From Alphaproteobacteria bacterium (lineage in GTDB: Bacteria; Pseudomonadota; Alphaproteobacteria; JAJUGE01), in NCBI GenBank assembly GCA_029268305.1, contig JAJUGE010000024.1, positions 1 to 41,048 of the forward strand: a DNA stretch of 41,048 nt, read 5' to 3'. Every line of letters starts with the position of its first letter. The stretch's first letter is position 1. Positions 16,623 through 25,154 of the stretch are shown one piece after another. A program made the translations under genes and the position numbers. The notes below the pieces were generated by a model. The model saw nothing but the letters and a program-made list of their open reading frames with translations, was not told the origin of the DNA and did not search any database.

Positions 16623-17810
16623 TCAGATTGCGCCGCGCTCTCGAAACGCGTTGATCTCGGCATCTCCGTAGCCGAGTTCCCGCAATATCTGGTCGGTGTG
16701 TTCGCCAAGCTCGGGGGTCGCGGTTCGGATCTGCGAGGGCGTTCGGCTGAGCTTCACCGCCTGATTGACCAGCCTGACCTCTCCCAGGGTCGGATGCTTC
16801 ACTGCGACGGCCATGCCGTTGTGCTGCACCTGCGGATCGGCGAACACCTGGTCCATGGTATAGATCGGGCCGCACGGGCAGCCGGCCTCGTTGAGGATCG
16901 AGATCCATTCCGCGCTGGTACGCTTCTTCGTGTATTCGTTGATGGCCGCGTTGAGCGCCTTCCGGTTCTCGGAGCGCTTCGCGCCGGTGGCGTAGTCGGG
17001 ATTCTCCAGCAGCTCCGGTGCGTCGAGCGCCTTGCAGAAGCGGGCGTAAATCTCCTGGCCGGCGACAGCGATATTGATGTGCCCGTCGCTGGTTTCGAAA
17101 ACGCCAGTCGGAATGCTGGTGGGATGATCGTTGCCCGCCTGCTTCGGAACCTCGCCGTTCATCAGATAGCGGGCCGCCTGGAAGTCCAGCATCTGGATCT
17201 GAGCGTCCAACAACGACGATTGCACCCACTGGCCTTCGCCCGAAGTCTCGCGCTCTATGATGGCTAGGAGGATGCCCTGGGCGCAGAACATCCCGGCACA
17301 GAGATCCGCTATCGGAATTCCGACGCGCACCGGGCCCTGGCCGGGGAGGCCGGTGATCGACATCAGGCCCCCCATTCCCTGGGCGATCTGGTCGAAGCCC
17401 GGGCGCTTCTCATAGGGGCCGTCCTGGCCGAAGCCGGAAATGCTGCCGTAAATGATGCGAGGATTGATCTTCCGCAGCGTCTCGTAGTCGATCTTCAGCC
17501 GGTATTTGACGTCCGGGCGATAGTTTTCCACCACCACGTCGGCCGCTTCTACGAGCTTGTAGAAGATCTCGCGTCCCTCGTCGCTCTTCAGGTTCAGCGT
17601 GATCGAGCGCTTGTTGCGGTGCAGATTCTGGAAATCGAAACCATGGCGAGGGCCACCCAATCCCTCGCCGCTTCCGGGCACGGCAGGTGTCTCGACCTTG
17701 ATGACGTCCGCTCCCCAGTCCGCGAGCTGGCGCACGCAGGTAGGGCCGGCGCGGACGCGGGTGAGATCGAGAACCTTGTACTTCGAGAGAGGAAGACGAC
17801 TCGCCGGCAC
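16623..17810 (-). CDS. CaiB/BaiF family III CoA-transferase (second copy)
   Basis: 395 residues, same length as the copy at 674 but clearly diverged. Seen: KVLDLTRVRAGPTC near the N-terminus, GADVIKVE at 33-40, NLHRNKRSI at 62-70, SISGFGQDGPY, and Asp169 in PIADL at the catalytic position of formyl-CoA transferase. The GTG at 17810 has GGAG 8 bases upstream. Substrates are unknown. Family members act on formyl-, oxalyl-, succinyl-, mesaconyl- and carnitinyl-CoA. It stands alone between convergent and co-directional neighbours, so context does not narrow the substrate. Confidence 0.92.
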   Translation of the reverse strand: MPASRLPLSKYKVLDLTRVRAGPTCVRQLADWGADVIKVETPAVPGSGEGLGGPRHGFDFQNLHRNKRSITLNLKSDEGREIFYKLVEAADVVVENYRPDVKYRLKIDYETLRKINPRIIYGSISGFGQDGPYEKRPGFDQIAQGMGGLMSITGLPGQGPVRVGIPIADLCAGMFCAQGILLAIIERETSGEGQWVQSSLLDAQIQMLDFQAARYLMNGEVPKQAGNDHPTSIPTGVFETSDGHINIAVAGQEIYARFCKALDAPELLENPDYATGAKRSENRKALNAAINEYTKKRTSAEWISILNEAGCPCGPIYTMDQVFADPQVQHNGMAVAVKHPTLGEVRLVNQAVKLSRTPSQIRTATPELGEHTDQILRELGYGDAEINAFRERGAI

Positions 17811-17898
17811 TGTTGATGCTCCAGGATCTGCGATGTTCAGGCCCGGGAGAGGTTATCCCAGGCTGGGCCCCGCGGTCCAACCTCGATCCAGGCGAATG

Positions 17899-18147
17899 TC
17901 ACGATCGTTTCACCACCAGCCTGTAGGCGACCAGGATGATGATCGCGCCGACGATCGCGCCGATGAAGCCCGCTCCTTCGCCCGCCTCGTACCATCCGAC
18001 CGCCTGACCGAGCCACGTCGCGACGAAAGAGCCGGCAATGCCCAACAGGATCGTGATGATGAACCCCCCCGGATCCCTGCCCGGCATGAGCAGCTTGGCG
18101 ATGATTCCTGCGAAGAGGCCGATGAGGATGGTGCCGATGATGCTCAA
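17899..18147 (-). CDS. GlsB/YeaQ/YmgE-family stress-response membrane protein
   Basis: Small inner-membrane protein of 82 residues with three hydrophobic segments and the family's glycine patterns: GLFAGIIAKLLMPGRDPGG at 10-28, then ILLGIAGSFVATWLG and GAIVGAIIIL. Relatives are induced by general or acid stress, but the molecular function is not known. The start is TTG at 18147, with GGGGGAG nine bases upstream. Gene order gives no further hint: it lies in front of minC on the opposite strand. Confidence 0.88.
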   Translation of the reverse strand: MSIIGTILIGLFAGIIAKLLMPGRDPGGFIITILLGIAGSFVATWLGQAVGWYEAGEGAGFIGAIVGAIIILVAYRLVVKRS

Positions 18148-18418
18148 TGTTCAGGACTCCCCCGAATGTCGCGCAACCTGCCGGGACCATCCCAGCCACG
18201 CTTGTGCCAGGGGAAACGCGCCCGCGCCCGATCGGTTCGCAAGCGATGGTGCGGTGGAGATGGACTTTTCCACGGATTCTTCGTGTCTGTAGACGGACTG
18301 GGGTTGATTCTGCTATTGGGGCGCGCCTCCGTCGATTACACTAGATACGGTATGCGGCACTAGGGGAAGCGCTATATCTCTGGCCGCAGCGTGCTCGATC
18401 CGAAACGAGGAAGCCGAA

Positions 18419-19174
18419 GTGCCGCAGGCAACAGCCGACAGGAAGGACATGCAGCACACTGGCCGGGTAATGCCCTTCCAGATCCGCGGCCGCAGCTTCA
18501 CCGCCATCGTGCTCGAGCTTACGGGCGCCGCCGACGGCGAGTTCTATGCAGCGCTGGACGAGAAGCTGAAGCAGGCGCCGCATTTCTTCATGAACGCACC
18601 CTTCGTGCTCGACCTCGACAAGGCCACGGGCATTGCGCGGTCCGGCGATATGATGGGGCTGGTGCGTGAGCTTCGCTCCCGCAAGCTCTCTGTCATCGGT
18701 GTCCAGAACGGCACCTTCGAGCAGAATACGGCGGCACTCTCCGCGGGGCTCGCGCCGTTGCAGGGCGGTCGCGAGGTGCGGGTCGAGGGGGAGAATGCCG
18801 AGGTCGACGAAGCGTTCGAAGAGGAGATCTCCGGCAGCGAAGAGGCGGCCGCGGTTCTCGTGACCGAGCCGGTGCGATCCGGCCAGAGGATCTTTGCAGA
18901 CCGCGGCGATCTCGTCGTCGTGTCCTCGGTCAGCTCTGGGGCCGAGCTGATCGCGCAGGGGAACATCCACGTCTATGGCAGCCTCCGAGGCCGCGCGCTC
19001 GCCGGGGTGAACGGCGATGCCCGGGCCCGCATCTTCTGTCAGAGCCTCGAGGCGGAGCTCATAGCCATTGCCGGTCTCTACAAGACCAGCGACGATCTCG
19101 GCCCCGATTTCGAGCGGAAACGCGTGCAGGCGTACCTCGAAGATGACGTCCTTCGCGTCGAGCTACTGAAGTAA
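18419..19174 (+). CDS. minC: Septum-site determining protein MinC
   Basis: Inhibitor of FtsZ polymerisation recruited to the membrane by MinD, 251 residues. The N-terminal FtsZ-interacting domain covers about 18-110 (FQIRGRSFTAIVLEL). The C-terminal beta-helix that binds MinD carries the family motifs: VRSGQRI, then GDLVVVSSVSSGAE and GSLRGRALAGVNGD, ending at LYKTSDD. The middle linker is acidic. The GTG start has GAGG 8 bases upstream; a later ATG (codon 11) is possible. First gene of minCDE, with 23 bases to minD. Confidence 0.96.
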   Translation: MPQATADRKDMQHTGRVMPFQIRGRSFTAIVLELTGAADGEFYAALDEKLKQAPHFFMNAPFVLDLDKATGIARSGDMMGLVRELRSRKLSVIGVQNGTFEQNTAALSAGLAPLQGGREVRVEGENAEVDEAFEEEISGSEEAAAVLVTEPVRSGQRIFADRGDLVVVSSVSSGAELIAQGNIHVYGSLRGRALAGVNGDARARIFCQSLEAELIAIAGLYKTSDDLGPDFERKRVQAYLEDDVLRVELLK

Positions 19175-19197
19175 CCAACCGAGCCTGGAGAGGACCA

Positions 19198-20013
19198 TTG
19201 GCGAGAATCATCGTAGTCACATCCGGCAAGGGCGGCGTCGGCAAGACCACGTCGACGGCGGCGATCGGCGCCGGCCTCGCGATGAGCGGGAAGAAGACTG
19301 TAGTGATCGACTTCGATGTCGGACTGCGCAACCTCGACATGATCCTGGGTTGCGAGCGCCGGGTCGTGTTCGACTTCATCAACGTGATCCATGGAGAGGC
19401 GAAGCTCCACCAGGCGCTGGTCAAGGACAAGCGACTGGAGAACCTGGCGGTGCTCCCCACCTCGCAGACCCGGGACAAGGATGCGCTGACGCGCGACGGC
19501 GTCGAGAAGGTGCTCGACCAGCTTCGGGACGAATACGACTACATCGTCTGCGACAGCCCCGCAGGCATCGAGCGCGGCGCGCACATGGCAATGTACTACG
19601 CCGACGATGCCGTGGTCGTGAGCAACCCGGAGGTTTCGTCGGTGCGCGACAGCGATCGCATCCTTGGCCTTCTCAGCAGCAAGACCCGGCGAGCCGAGCG
19701 TGGAGAGGAGCCAGTGAAGGCGCAGCTCCTGCTTGCGCGCTACGATCCCGCGCGCGTCGAGAAGGGCGAGATGCTGAAAGTCGACGACGTGCTCGAGATC
19801 CTGGCAATTCCGTTGCTCGGCGTGATCCCGGAAAGCCAGAGCGTGCTGAAGGCGTCAAACCTCGGCATGCCGGTGGTGCTCGACGAGAGCTCGAATGCCG
19901 GTAAAGCGTACCTCGACGCCGTGAAGCGGCTGATGGGCGAGCAGATCGAGCACCGAGTCCTCGCGCCGGAACGCCGTAGTTTCTTCCAGCGTCTGCTTGG
20001 GAGGACGGCATGA
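19198..20013 (+). CDS. minD: Septum-site determining ATPase MinD
   Basis: Membrane-binding ATPase that carries MinC to the cell poles and oscillates with MinE, 271 residues. Seen: the deviant Walker A motif KGGVGKTT at 11-18, with two Lys in place; DFDVGLRNLDMILGCE following; CDSPAGIERG for the Walker B region; and a C-terminal amphipathic helix (FFQRLLGRTA) for membrane attachment. The start is TTG at 19198 after GGAGAGGA. It overlaps minE by 4 bases (ATGA), which points to coupled translation. Confidence 0.98.
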   Translation: MARIIVVTSGKGGVGKTTSTAAIGAGLAMSGKKTVVIDFDVGLRNLDMILGCERRVVFDFINVIHGEAKLHQALVKDKRLENLAVLPTSQTRDKDALTRDGVEKVLDQLRDEYDYIVCDSPAGIERGAHMAMYYADDAVVVSNPEVSSVRDSDRILGLLSSKTRRAERGEEPVKAQLLLARYDPARVEKGEMLKVDDVLEILAIPLLGVIPESQSVLKASNLGMPVVLDESSNAGKAYLDAVKRLMGEQIEHRVLAPERRSFFQRLLGRTA

Positions 20014-20318
20014 ACCTGCTCAATCTCTTCCGTCGCTCCCGTGAAGGATCCGCCGGGGCGGCGAAGGAGCGGCTGCAGATTCTGCTCGCGCACGAGCGTG
20101 TCGACAGCGAGGCGCCGGAATATCTGCCGATGCTCCAGAAAGAGCTCATCGCGGTGATCGAGAAATATCTGGATGTCGACGACGAAAAGGTCGAGGTCCG
20201 GCTCGAGCGCGGCCGTGAGCTGTCGACCCTGGAGGTGAACATCGAGCTGCCCGGCGCCGAAAAGCTGCAGGGGAGGGCGAGAGGGCGCCCGACCGCCGGG
20301 ACGTTGCTGCAGGCGTAG
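20010..20318 (+). CDS. minE: Cell division topological specificity factor MinE
   Basis: Stimulates MinD ATPase and restricts MinCD to the poles, 102 residues. The N-terminal membrane-targeting helix (MNLLNLFRRS) is followed by the MinD-interacting helix AKERLQILLAHERV and the beta-rich dimer domain (ELIAVIEKYLDVDDEKVEV). The C-terminus has about 15 extra Arg/Gly-rich residues beyond the common length. It shares four bases with minD. After its stop, a short GCGGG/CCCGC hairpin (20324-20340) may weaken read-through into the next unit. Confidence 0.97.
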   Translation: MNLLNLFRRSREGSAGAAKERLQILLAHERVDSEAPEYLPMLQKELIAVIEKYLDVDDEKVEVRLERGRELSTLEVNIELPGAEKLQGRARGRPTAGTLLQA

Positions 20319-20477
20319 TGAAGGCGGGCCGAAATCCCGCGCGTGCATTCATCGTTGCGTCTGCCGCGAGCCTGCGCGAGAGACTGCGGATGTTTCGGAT
20401 GTCCCGTTTCGATTTGGGTTCGCGGGCATCGGTGATATCCGTTCCGAAGCTTGTCGCCCCTATAGAGGCTGCCCCGC

Positions 20478-21080
20478 ATGCGCTTGCTGGCGCCGCTCGG
20501 ACGAACCTTCGCGGTCTTTTCGCTCCTCTGGTCGGCGCCGACGGGCGCGGTTACGCTCGAGCAGTATTTCTACGGTTTCTCCGACCGCGATCGGGGGGTG
20601 TACCTCACGGGCGTGCTCGATTTCTTCGCCGCGGATTCCAGCCGAGATCCCGAGTACAGACAGTGCGTCAAAGAACTCGGGCCGACCGGCATGCACGCAG
20701 CGATCTCGCAGATAGTGCGCGAAGATCCGCGGCTTCTCAGCTTCGACGCTTCACTCTGGCTTCTCTATGAGGCCAGCCGACAGTGCAACACTTCGGCCGC
20801 CGACGGTGTAGTGCCCGATCCGAGATCGATGCTTCCACCGAGGGCGGAGGAAGCCGGCGTGCCTGACCTGGCTACCGACGCCGCGGCGGAGGATGCGGAC
20901 GATTCTCCGGCCCCCGGTGGATTGTGGCCGCTCCGCGACGATTGGCCGTACGCTGCCGGCGGGCTGGCGCTGCTTCTCTTCGGCGGCCTGCTCGGCTCGA
21001 TCTTCACGAGCCGGCGGATGCGGCGCGGACGCCGCGCTTCTCCGGCCCGCCCACCTGCCCACTCCAGCGAACGTGGATGA
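20478..21080 (+). CDS. Exported membrane-anchored protein coupled to an AAA ATPase
   Basis: I do not recognise this family with certainty. The 200 residues show a signal peptide (1-24), a compact domain at 26-105 with two Cys (63 and 103) that could form a disulfide, a Pro/Ala/Asp-rich linker (110-150), one membrane helix at about 157-176, and an Arg-rich cytosolic tail. The domain pattern (GVLDFFA, then Cys, a helix ending REDPRLLSFDASLW, then RQC) recalls Rap1a/Tai-type periplasmic domains, which is only an impression. Its stop overlaps the ATPase start by ATGA, so both products are probably made together. A role as membrane partner of the ATPase is inferred. Confidence 0.75.
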   Translation: MRLLAPLGRTFAVFSLLWSAPTGAVTLEQYFYGFSDRDRGVYLTGVLDFFAADSSRDPEYRQCVKELGPTGMHAAISQIVREDPRLLSFDASLWLLYEASRQCNTSAADGVVPDPRSMLPPRAEEAGVPDLATDAAAEDADDSPAPGGLWPLRDDWPYAAGGLALLLFGGLLGSIFTSRRMRRGRRASPARPPAHSSERG

Positions 21081-23074
21081 ACGCCTTGGAAAGAACGGCT
21101 GACTGGCACCAGGCGAACCAGAGGGTACTCGCCGCCGGCATCAACGCGGTGCGCCAGGTGCTCGAGTTGGTGGCGCACGACCCCGCGGATCCGTCGGCGA
21201 TCGGCCTAGTCGACGCAGCGATCGTCGAGGCCGAAGCATCGATGCCGTTGCCTTCTTCGCTGAATGAGCTGGTGAGCCGTTTCGGGCTGACCTCCTTCGA
21301 GCGTGACCTGATCCTTCTCTGTGCGGGCATGGAGCTGGACCCGGCCGTGACGGCGGCATGGCAGCAGGCGACCGGAATCCCGGGCGCGGTTCTGCCCACC
21401 TTCGGAGTGGCGCTCGAAGTTCTGCCGAGCGCTCACTGGAGCGCCATGACACCCGGGTCGGTCCTCCGCCGGGCACGTCTGCTCGCACTGGGGCAGGGGC
21501 CGACGCTGGGCACTCGTCCTCTACGGATCGAGGAGCCCGTGCTCCATTTCCTCAACGGGCTTCCGGAGTTGGACGCGCGGCTCGACGGCGTCGTGACGCC
21601 GCATCGGGACCGTCTGCCGATGGCAACGTTCCAGCAGATCGCGGCGCGGCGGATCGTCGCCAAGCTGAGCGCGACGCGCAACGCGGGCGGTGCATGGCCG
21701 GTCGTCACGTTGCGGACCTACGATCGGATCGCTGCCCTGGCGGTCGCGGCCGACGCGGCGGCCGGCATCGGCGCCGAGCTCAGCCGGTTGTCGCCCGAGG
21801 CGCTGCCCGTCGATCGCCAAGCCGCCGCTGATCTCGTCGATCTTTGGGATCGCGATTCCGTATTGCTGAACTCGGCCTTGTTCGTCGACCTGACGGGAGA
21901 AAGCGACCCGCAGCGGCACAGATCCGTAGTCAGGGCGCTCAACCGGCAACGGGGCCTGCTCTTTCTGGCTTCGGGCCTCGAGGATCGAGGCCTCACCCGC
22001 CCGACTTTCGGGGTTGAGCTGCGCCGCCTCACGGCAGAGGACCGGCGCTCGCTCTGGCAAGGCTTCCTGGCCGACGCGGAAGTCTCGCCTCGCGCGATGG
22101 ATGCTATCGCGGAGGCATACCCCTTCGACGTCACGACGATCGCAGAGGTTGCCGAGGAGATCCGCTACAGCGCCGAGGCGGAAGCAGACGGTGATCTCTC
22201 CGTCGTGCAGGCGCGGGGCCGGGAGCGGATGCGCGCGCTGATGGAGCCGATCGCACAGCGCATCGACGTCGTGGCCGACTGGAATGACGTCGTACTGCCA
22301 CCCCTGCAACTCGAGATGCTCCAGTCGATGGCGGCGCAGATCAGGAACCGCCCGCGGATCTCGCGGTTGTGGGCGCCGCGGAGCACACCCGCAGACGGGC
22401 CAGCGGCGCTCTTTCTCGGTGAGCGGGGAACCGGCAAGACGCTCGCGGCGGCCGTGATCGCGAGCCAACTTCGGCGCGACCTCTATCGGATCGATGCTGC
22501 CGATTTTTTTGGCTCCGGCGGGCGAGGGGCGAGCCGCCGGTTTGCGGATGTCCTGAAGGCGGTCGCGGGAGCGGCGATCGTTCTGCTCGTCGATTTGCCG
22601 GACGATGCTCTGCTCGACCGGAGTGATGAGGGCGTGGAGCTCTATCTGGCTCGGGCTCGCGGGCTGATCGCGCTGGCGGGTGCGATGCCCGTAATCTTCG
22701 AGAGCCGGGAAAGCAGCGCTGTGCCCCAGTCGTTTATGCGCGACATGCGCTTTGTCGTACGTTTCCCACATCCGTCCGCCGATCTGCGTCGGGAGATCTG
22801 GCGGCGCGCGCTTCCGGAAGCTGTCGAGCGGGAGGCGATCGACGAAGAGAAGCTGGCGCGACTGCCGATCGCCGGCGGCAGCATCCAGACCATCGCCTAC
22901 GAGGCGGCATTGCGGGCAGCGGAAGAGGGCGGTCCCGTGACAATGGCTCATCTGGAGCGGGCGGCGCGGGTCGAGTATGCGAAGCTCGGCAGGACGCTCA
23001 GCTCGATCGAGACACGCGGCTGGACCGCGCCGGCCACGGCCCAACAAGACGGCGAGAAGGGAGAGAAACGATGA
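21077..23074 (+). CDS. AAA ATPase of the contractile-injection-system (Afp15/Pvc15-like) type
   Basis: 665 residues. The N-terminal helical/winged-helix part (1-160) contains LNELVSRFGLTSFERDLILL at 62-81, a hallmark of the ATPases found in extracellular contractile injection systems. A degenerate nucleotide-binding domain without Walker A follows (about 205-310), then an AAA domain with Walker A GERGTGKT at 448-455, Arg555 as likely arginine finger, and a C-terminal helical domain (GGSIQTIAYEAALRAA, EYAKLGRT). The Walker B strand IVLLVD506 is followed by Leu, not the usual catalytic Glu, so hydrolysis may be slow or lost. It overlaps both neighbours by ATGA. No sheath, tube or baseplate gene is in the window. 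Its client is unknown. Confidence 0.85.
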   Translation: MNALERTADWHQANQRVLAAGINAVRQVLELVAHDPADPSAIGLVDAAIVEAEASMPLPSSLNELVSRFGLTSFERDLILLCAGMELDPAVTAAWQQATGIPGAVLPTFGVALEVLPSAHWSAMTPGSVLRRARLLALGQGPTLGTRPLRIEEPVLHFLNGLPELDARLDGVVTPHRDRLPMATFQQIAARRIVAKLSATRNAGGAWPVVTLRTYDRIAALAVAADAAAGIGAELSRLSPEALPVDRQAAADLVDLWDRDSVLLNSALFVDLTGESDPQRHRSVVRALNRQRGLLFLASGLEDRGLTRPTFGVELRRLTAEDRRSLWQGFLADAEVSPRAMDAIAEAYPFDVTTIAEVAEEIRYSAEAEADGDLSVVQARGRERMRALMEPIAQRIDVVADWNDVVLPPLQLEMLQSMAAQIRNRPRISRLWAPRSTPADGPAALFLGERGTGKTLAAAVIASQLRRDLYRIDAADFFGSGGRGASRRFADVLKAVAGAAIVLLVDLPDDALLDRSDEGVELYLARARGLIALAGAMPVIFESRESSAVPQSFMRDMRFVVRFPHPSADLRREIWRRALPEAVEREAIDEEKLARLPIAGGSIQTIAYEAALRAAEEGGPVTMAHLERAARVEYAKLGRTLSSIETRGWTAPATAQQDGEKGEKR

Positions 23075-24159
23075 TCATCAAGGAAGTCCGGACCACGCTT
23101 CTCCACGTGCCGTTCGTCGAGCAGCCGCGAATGATGGGTGCGCCGATGGAGCGGCCGCGCGAAATCGTCGTCGTGGAGATCGAAACGCAGTCGGGTCTCG
23201 TCGGCATGGGATACCTGATGCTGCTGGGTGGCGGCATCGGAACGGTCCGTGCCTGCCTGAACGAACTCATGGTGCCGCGGCTCATCGGGCGCGACGCGAC
23301 GGCGGTGGAGGCGATCTGGCGCGACCTCTGGCACGCCACCTACACGATCGGGCGCATGGGCATTACGGTGCTGGCGCAGTCGGCGATTGACATCGCCCTC
23401 TGGGATCTGGTCGGGCAGAAGGCGGAGCTGCCGCTGCACCGGCTCTGGGGCCACTACAGGAGCGAAGTGCCGGTATACGGTAGCGGCTGCTGGCGTGGCC
23501 TTGGTGGCGACGGAATGGCCGAAAAGGCCCAAGCCTACGTCCGGCAGGGTTATCGGGCGGTCAAGATGCAGGTGGGGCATCTCTACGACGCCCGTACCGA
23601 TGTCGAGAACGTGCGGAAGGTGCGCGATGCCGTCGGACCCGACGTCGACATCATGATCGACGTCAATATGGCCTGGAGGGCAGACACCGCGATCCAGATG
23701 GGCCGCAAGTTCGAAGAGTACGATGTCTACTGGCTCGAAGAGCCGGTTCGGGCGGAAGACTTCAAGGGCTATGTCCGCATCGCGGAGGCGCTGGACCTTC
23801 GTATCGTTGGTGGAGAGACGCACTTCACCCGCTACGATCTGCGTCCCTTTCTGGAACATCCGAAGCTGCCGATCCTGCAGCCGGACATGATCCGGGGCGG
23901 ACTCACCGAATTGCGCAAAATTGCGGCACTTGCCGATACATGGGGCATGCAGATCGCGCCGCATCTCTACGACGAGCTGATGATTCAGGTGATGGCTTCG
24001 ATCCCGAACGGGCACATGCTGGAGCACATGGGCTTCATGGACGACCTCTGGGTCGAGCCGGTGCTGCCCGAGAACGGCGTGATACGAGCGCCCGAGCGGC
24101 CGGGTCACGGTCTCCGTTTCAAGCCCGAGATCCTGCGGGACTGCGCCGTCGACCCATGA
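23071..24159 (+). CDS. Mandelate racemase/muconate lactonizing enzyme family protein
   Basis: Enolase-superfamily enzyme of 362 residues that abstracts a proton next to a carboxylate using magnesium. Seen: capping-domain N-terminus, the base motif Lys165-x-Gln167, metal ligands Asp197, Glu223 (EEP) and Glu249 (GGET), Asp272, and catalytic His298 (APHLY). The Asp/His pair and KxQ place it in the mandelate-racemase subgroup, which includes sugar-acid dehydratases. An acid-sugar substrate is therefore likely but unproven. GAAGGGAGAG precedes the ATG, which overlaps the ATPase stop. Such enzymes usually sit with sugar-acid transport genes, so its place behind an AAA ATPase is odd. Confidence 0.92.
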   Translation: MIIKEVRTTLLHVPFVEQPRMMGAPMERPREIVVVEIETQSGLVGMGYLMLLGGGIGTVRACLNELMVPRLIGRDATAVEAIWRDLWHATYTIGRMGITVLAQSAIDIALWDLVGQKAELPLHRLWGHYRSEVPVYGSGCWRGLGGDGMAEKAQAYVRQGYRAVKMQVGHLYDARTDVENVRKVRDAVGPDVDIMIDVNMAWRADTAIQMGRKFEEYDVYWLEEPVRAEDFKGYVRIAEALDLRIVGGETHFTRYDLRPFLEHPKLPILQPDMIRGGLTELRKIAALADTWGMQIAPHLYDELMIQVMASIPNGHMLEHMGFMDDLWVEPVLPENGVIRAPERPGHGLRFKPEILRDCAVDP

Positions 24160-24200
24160 TTCCGGCCGCGACGATTTGTATGTTGAATTGCATGCAGCGG

Positions 24201-24217
24201 CTGGCGCATTCTTTGCT
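24201..24217 (+). promoter_or_regulatory. Possible sigma-54 promoter
   Basis: CTGGCGCATTCTTTGCT has GG and GC exactly 10 bases apart and matches YTGGCACGRNNNTTGCW except at three non-core positions. It lies 97 bases upstream of the DUF2927 gene. No enhancer-binding regulator is visible nearby, and such a match can occur by chance. Confidence 0.25.
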
Positions 24218-24313
24218 CCCAAGACCGGTAGAGAAACCGGCGGCCTGGTGAGAAGCGCGAACTCATCGCGACGATTCAAGTCTGGTTAAGGTGGAAGGGG
24301 TCATCCTCAGTCC

Positions 24314-25108
24314 ATGAAACGTTTGCGCGCACTGACAGTGCGCCCGCGTGTCGGCGGGGGCACACGAGATCGGGGCCGGTCCGGAATCTGGCTGACGGCA
24401 TTCCTCGTGGCGATCCTCAGTGCTGTTGCCCTGCCGGCGCGAGCGCAGCCGGGCTTCGACAGCATCGTCGCCCAGTTCGAGGAGGTTGCTTTCGGGAGCG
24501 AGCACGGAAACCGGATCTCGGTCGTCCGGAAGTGGACGGAGAACCCGGGTCTCGCGCTGTTCAAGCTGCCCGACTACGACATCACGCCTTATATCGAGTC
24601 GATCGGGCGGCACCTGCAGGTTCTGTCCGACCTGACCGGCATCTCTGTCTCGCTGGCCGATGCGCCTTCGGAAGCCACGCTACGGCTCGGCTTCTATCCT
24701 CGCGCAGAGTTCGTGAACATGCCGGGCAGCAGCGACGACCCAGAGTTCGTCCGATGGGTCTCGACCAGTGCCTGCATCGCGCTGGCGGTGTCAGATCGCG
24801 ACAATCGGGGCAGCATCGCCGCCGGCGCGATCGCGATCGGGACGGACATTCCCGAGAGTCAGCGCGAGCATTGCATCCTCGAAGAGCTCATCCAGGTGAT
24901 GGGGCTGCCGAATGATGCCTGTCACTACCGGCCGTCCCTCTTCTGCGAGGATGACCGGGTGTTCGAGCTGACCGCCGCCGACGAGATCCTCCTGCGGACG
25001 CTTTACGACGCACGGCTGGTCGCGGGGACGCCCAAAGAGGCGGCTATGCCCGTGGTGCGCAGGATCGTCGCTGAGTTGATGGAAGAGCAGATAGCCCAGG
25101 CCCACTAA
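24314..25108 (+). CDS. DUF2927 exported protein
   Basis: 264 residues with a long signal peptide (hydrophobic stretch about 26-41, likely cut after ARA at 44). The rest matches the DUF2927 pattern: a surface segment with TLRLGFYPR, a Cys-containing centre (TSACIALAVSD), CILEELIQVMGLPNDACHY, then SLFCEDD and DEILLRTLYDARLVAGT. The Glu-Glu-x-x-Gln stretch recalls metalloprotease helices, but the His pair of a classic HExxH is absent. Periplasmic location is likely and the function is unknown. It appears to be a single-gene unit, 154 bases after the enolase-type gene. Confidence 0.87.
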   Translation: MKRLRALTVRPRVGGGTRDRGRSGIWLTAFLVAILSAVALPARAQPGFDSIVAQFEEVAFGSEHGNRISVVRKWTENPGLALFKLPDYDITPYIESIGRHLQVLSDLTGISVSLADAPSEATLRLGFYPRAEFVNMPGSSDDPEFVRWVSTSACIALAVSDRDNRGSIAAGAIAIGTDIPESQREHCILEELIQVMGLPNDACHYRPSLFCEDDRVFELTAADEILLRTLYDARLVAGTPKEAAMPVVRRIVAELMEEQIAQAH

Positions 25109-25154
25109 CGGGCGGGAGCCGGCTCACTCCCTGGACCCTCCTGCCGAATGTCGG

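Noticed and set aside
21521..23047. 508-codon open frame on the minus strand across the AAA ATPase gene
   Set aside because: Antisense to a gene with a Walker A motif and family matches along its length; no ribosome binding site and low-complexity composition.
20478..24159. Complete extracellular contractile injection system
   Set aside because: Only the ATPase resembles such systems. No sheath, tube, spike, baseplate or toxin genes are found on either side.
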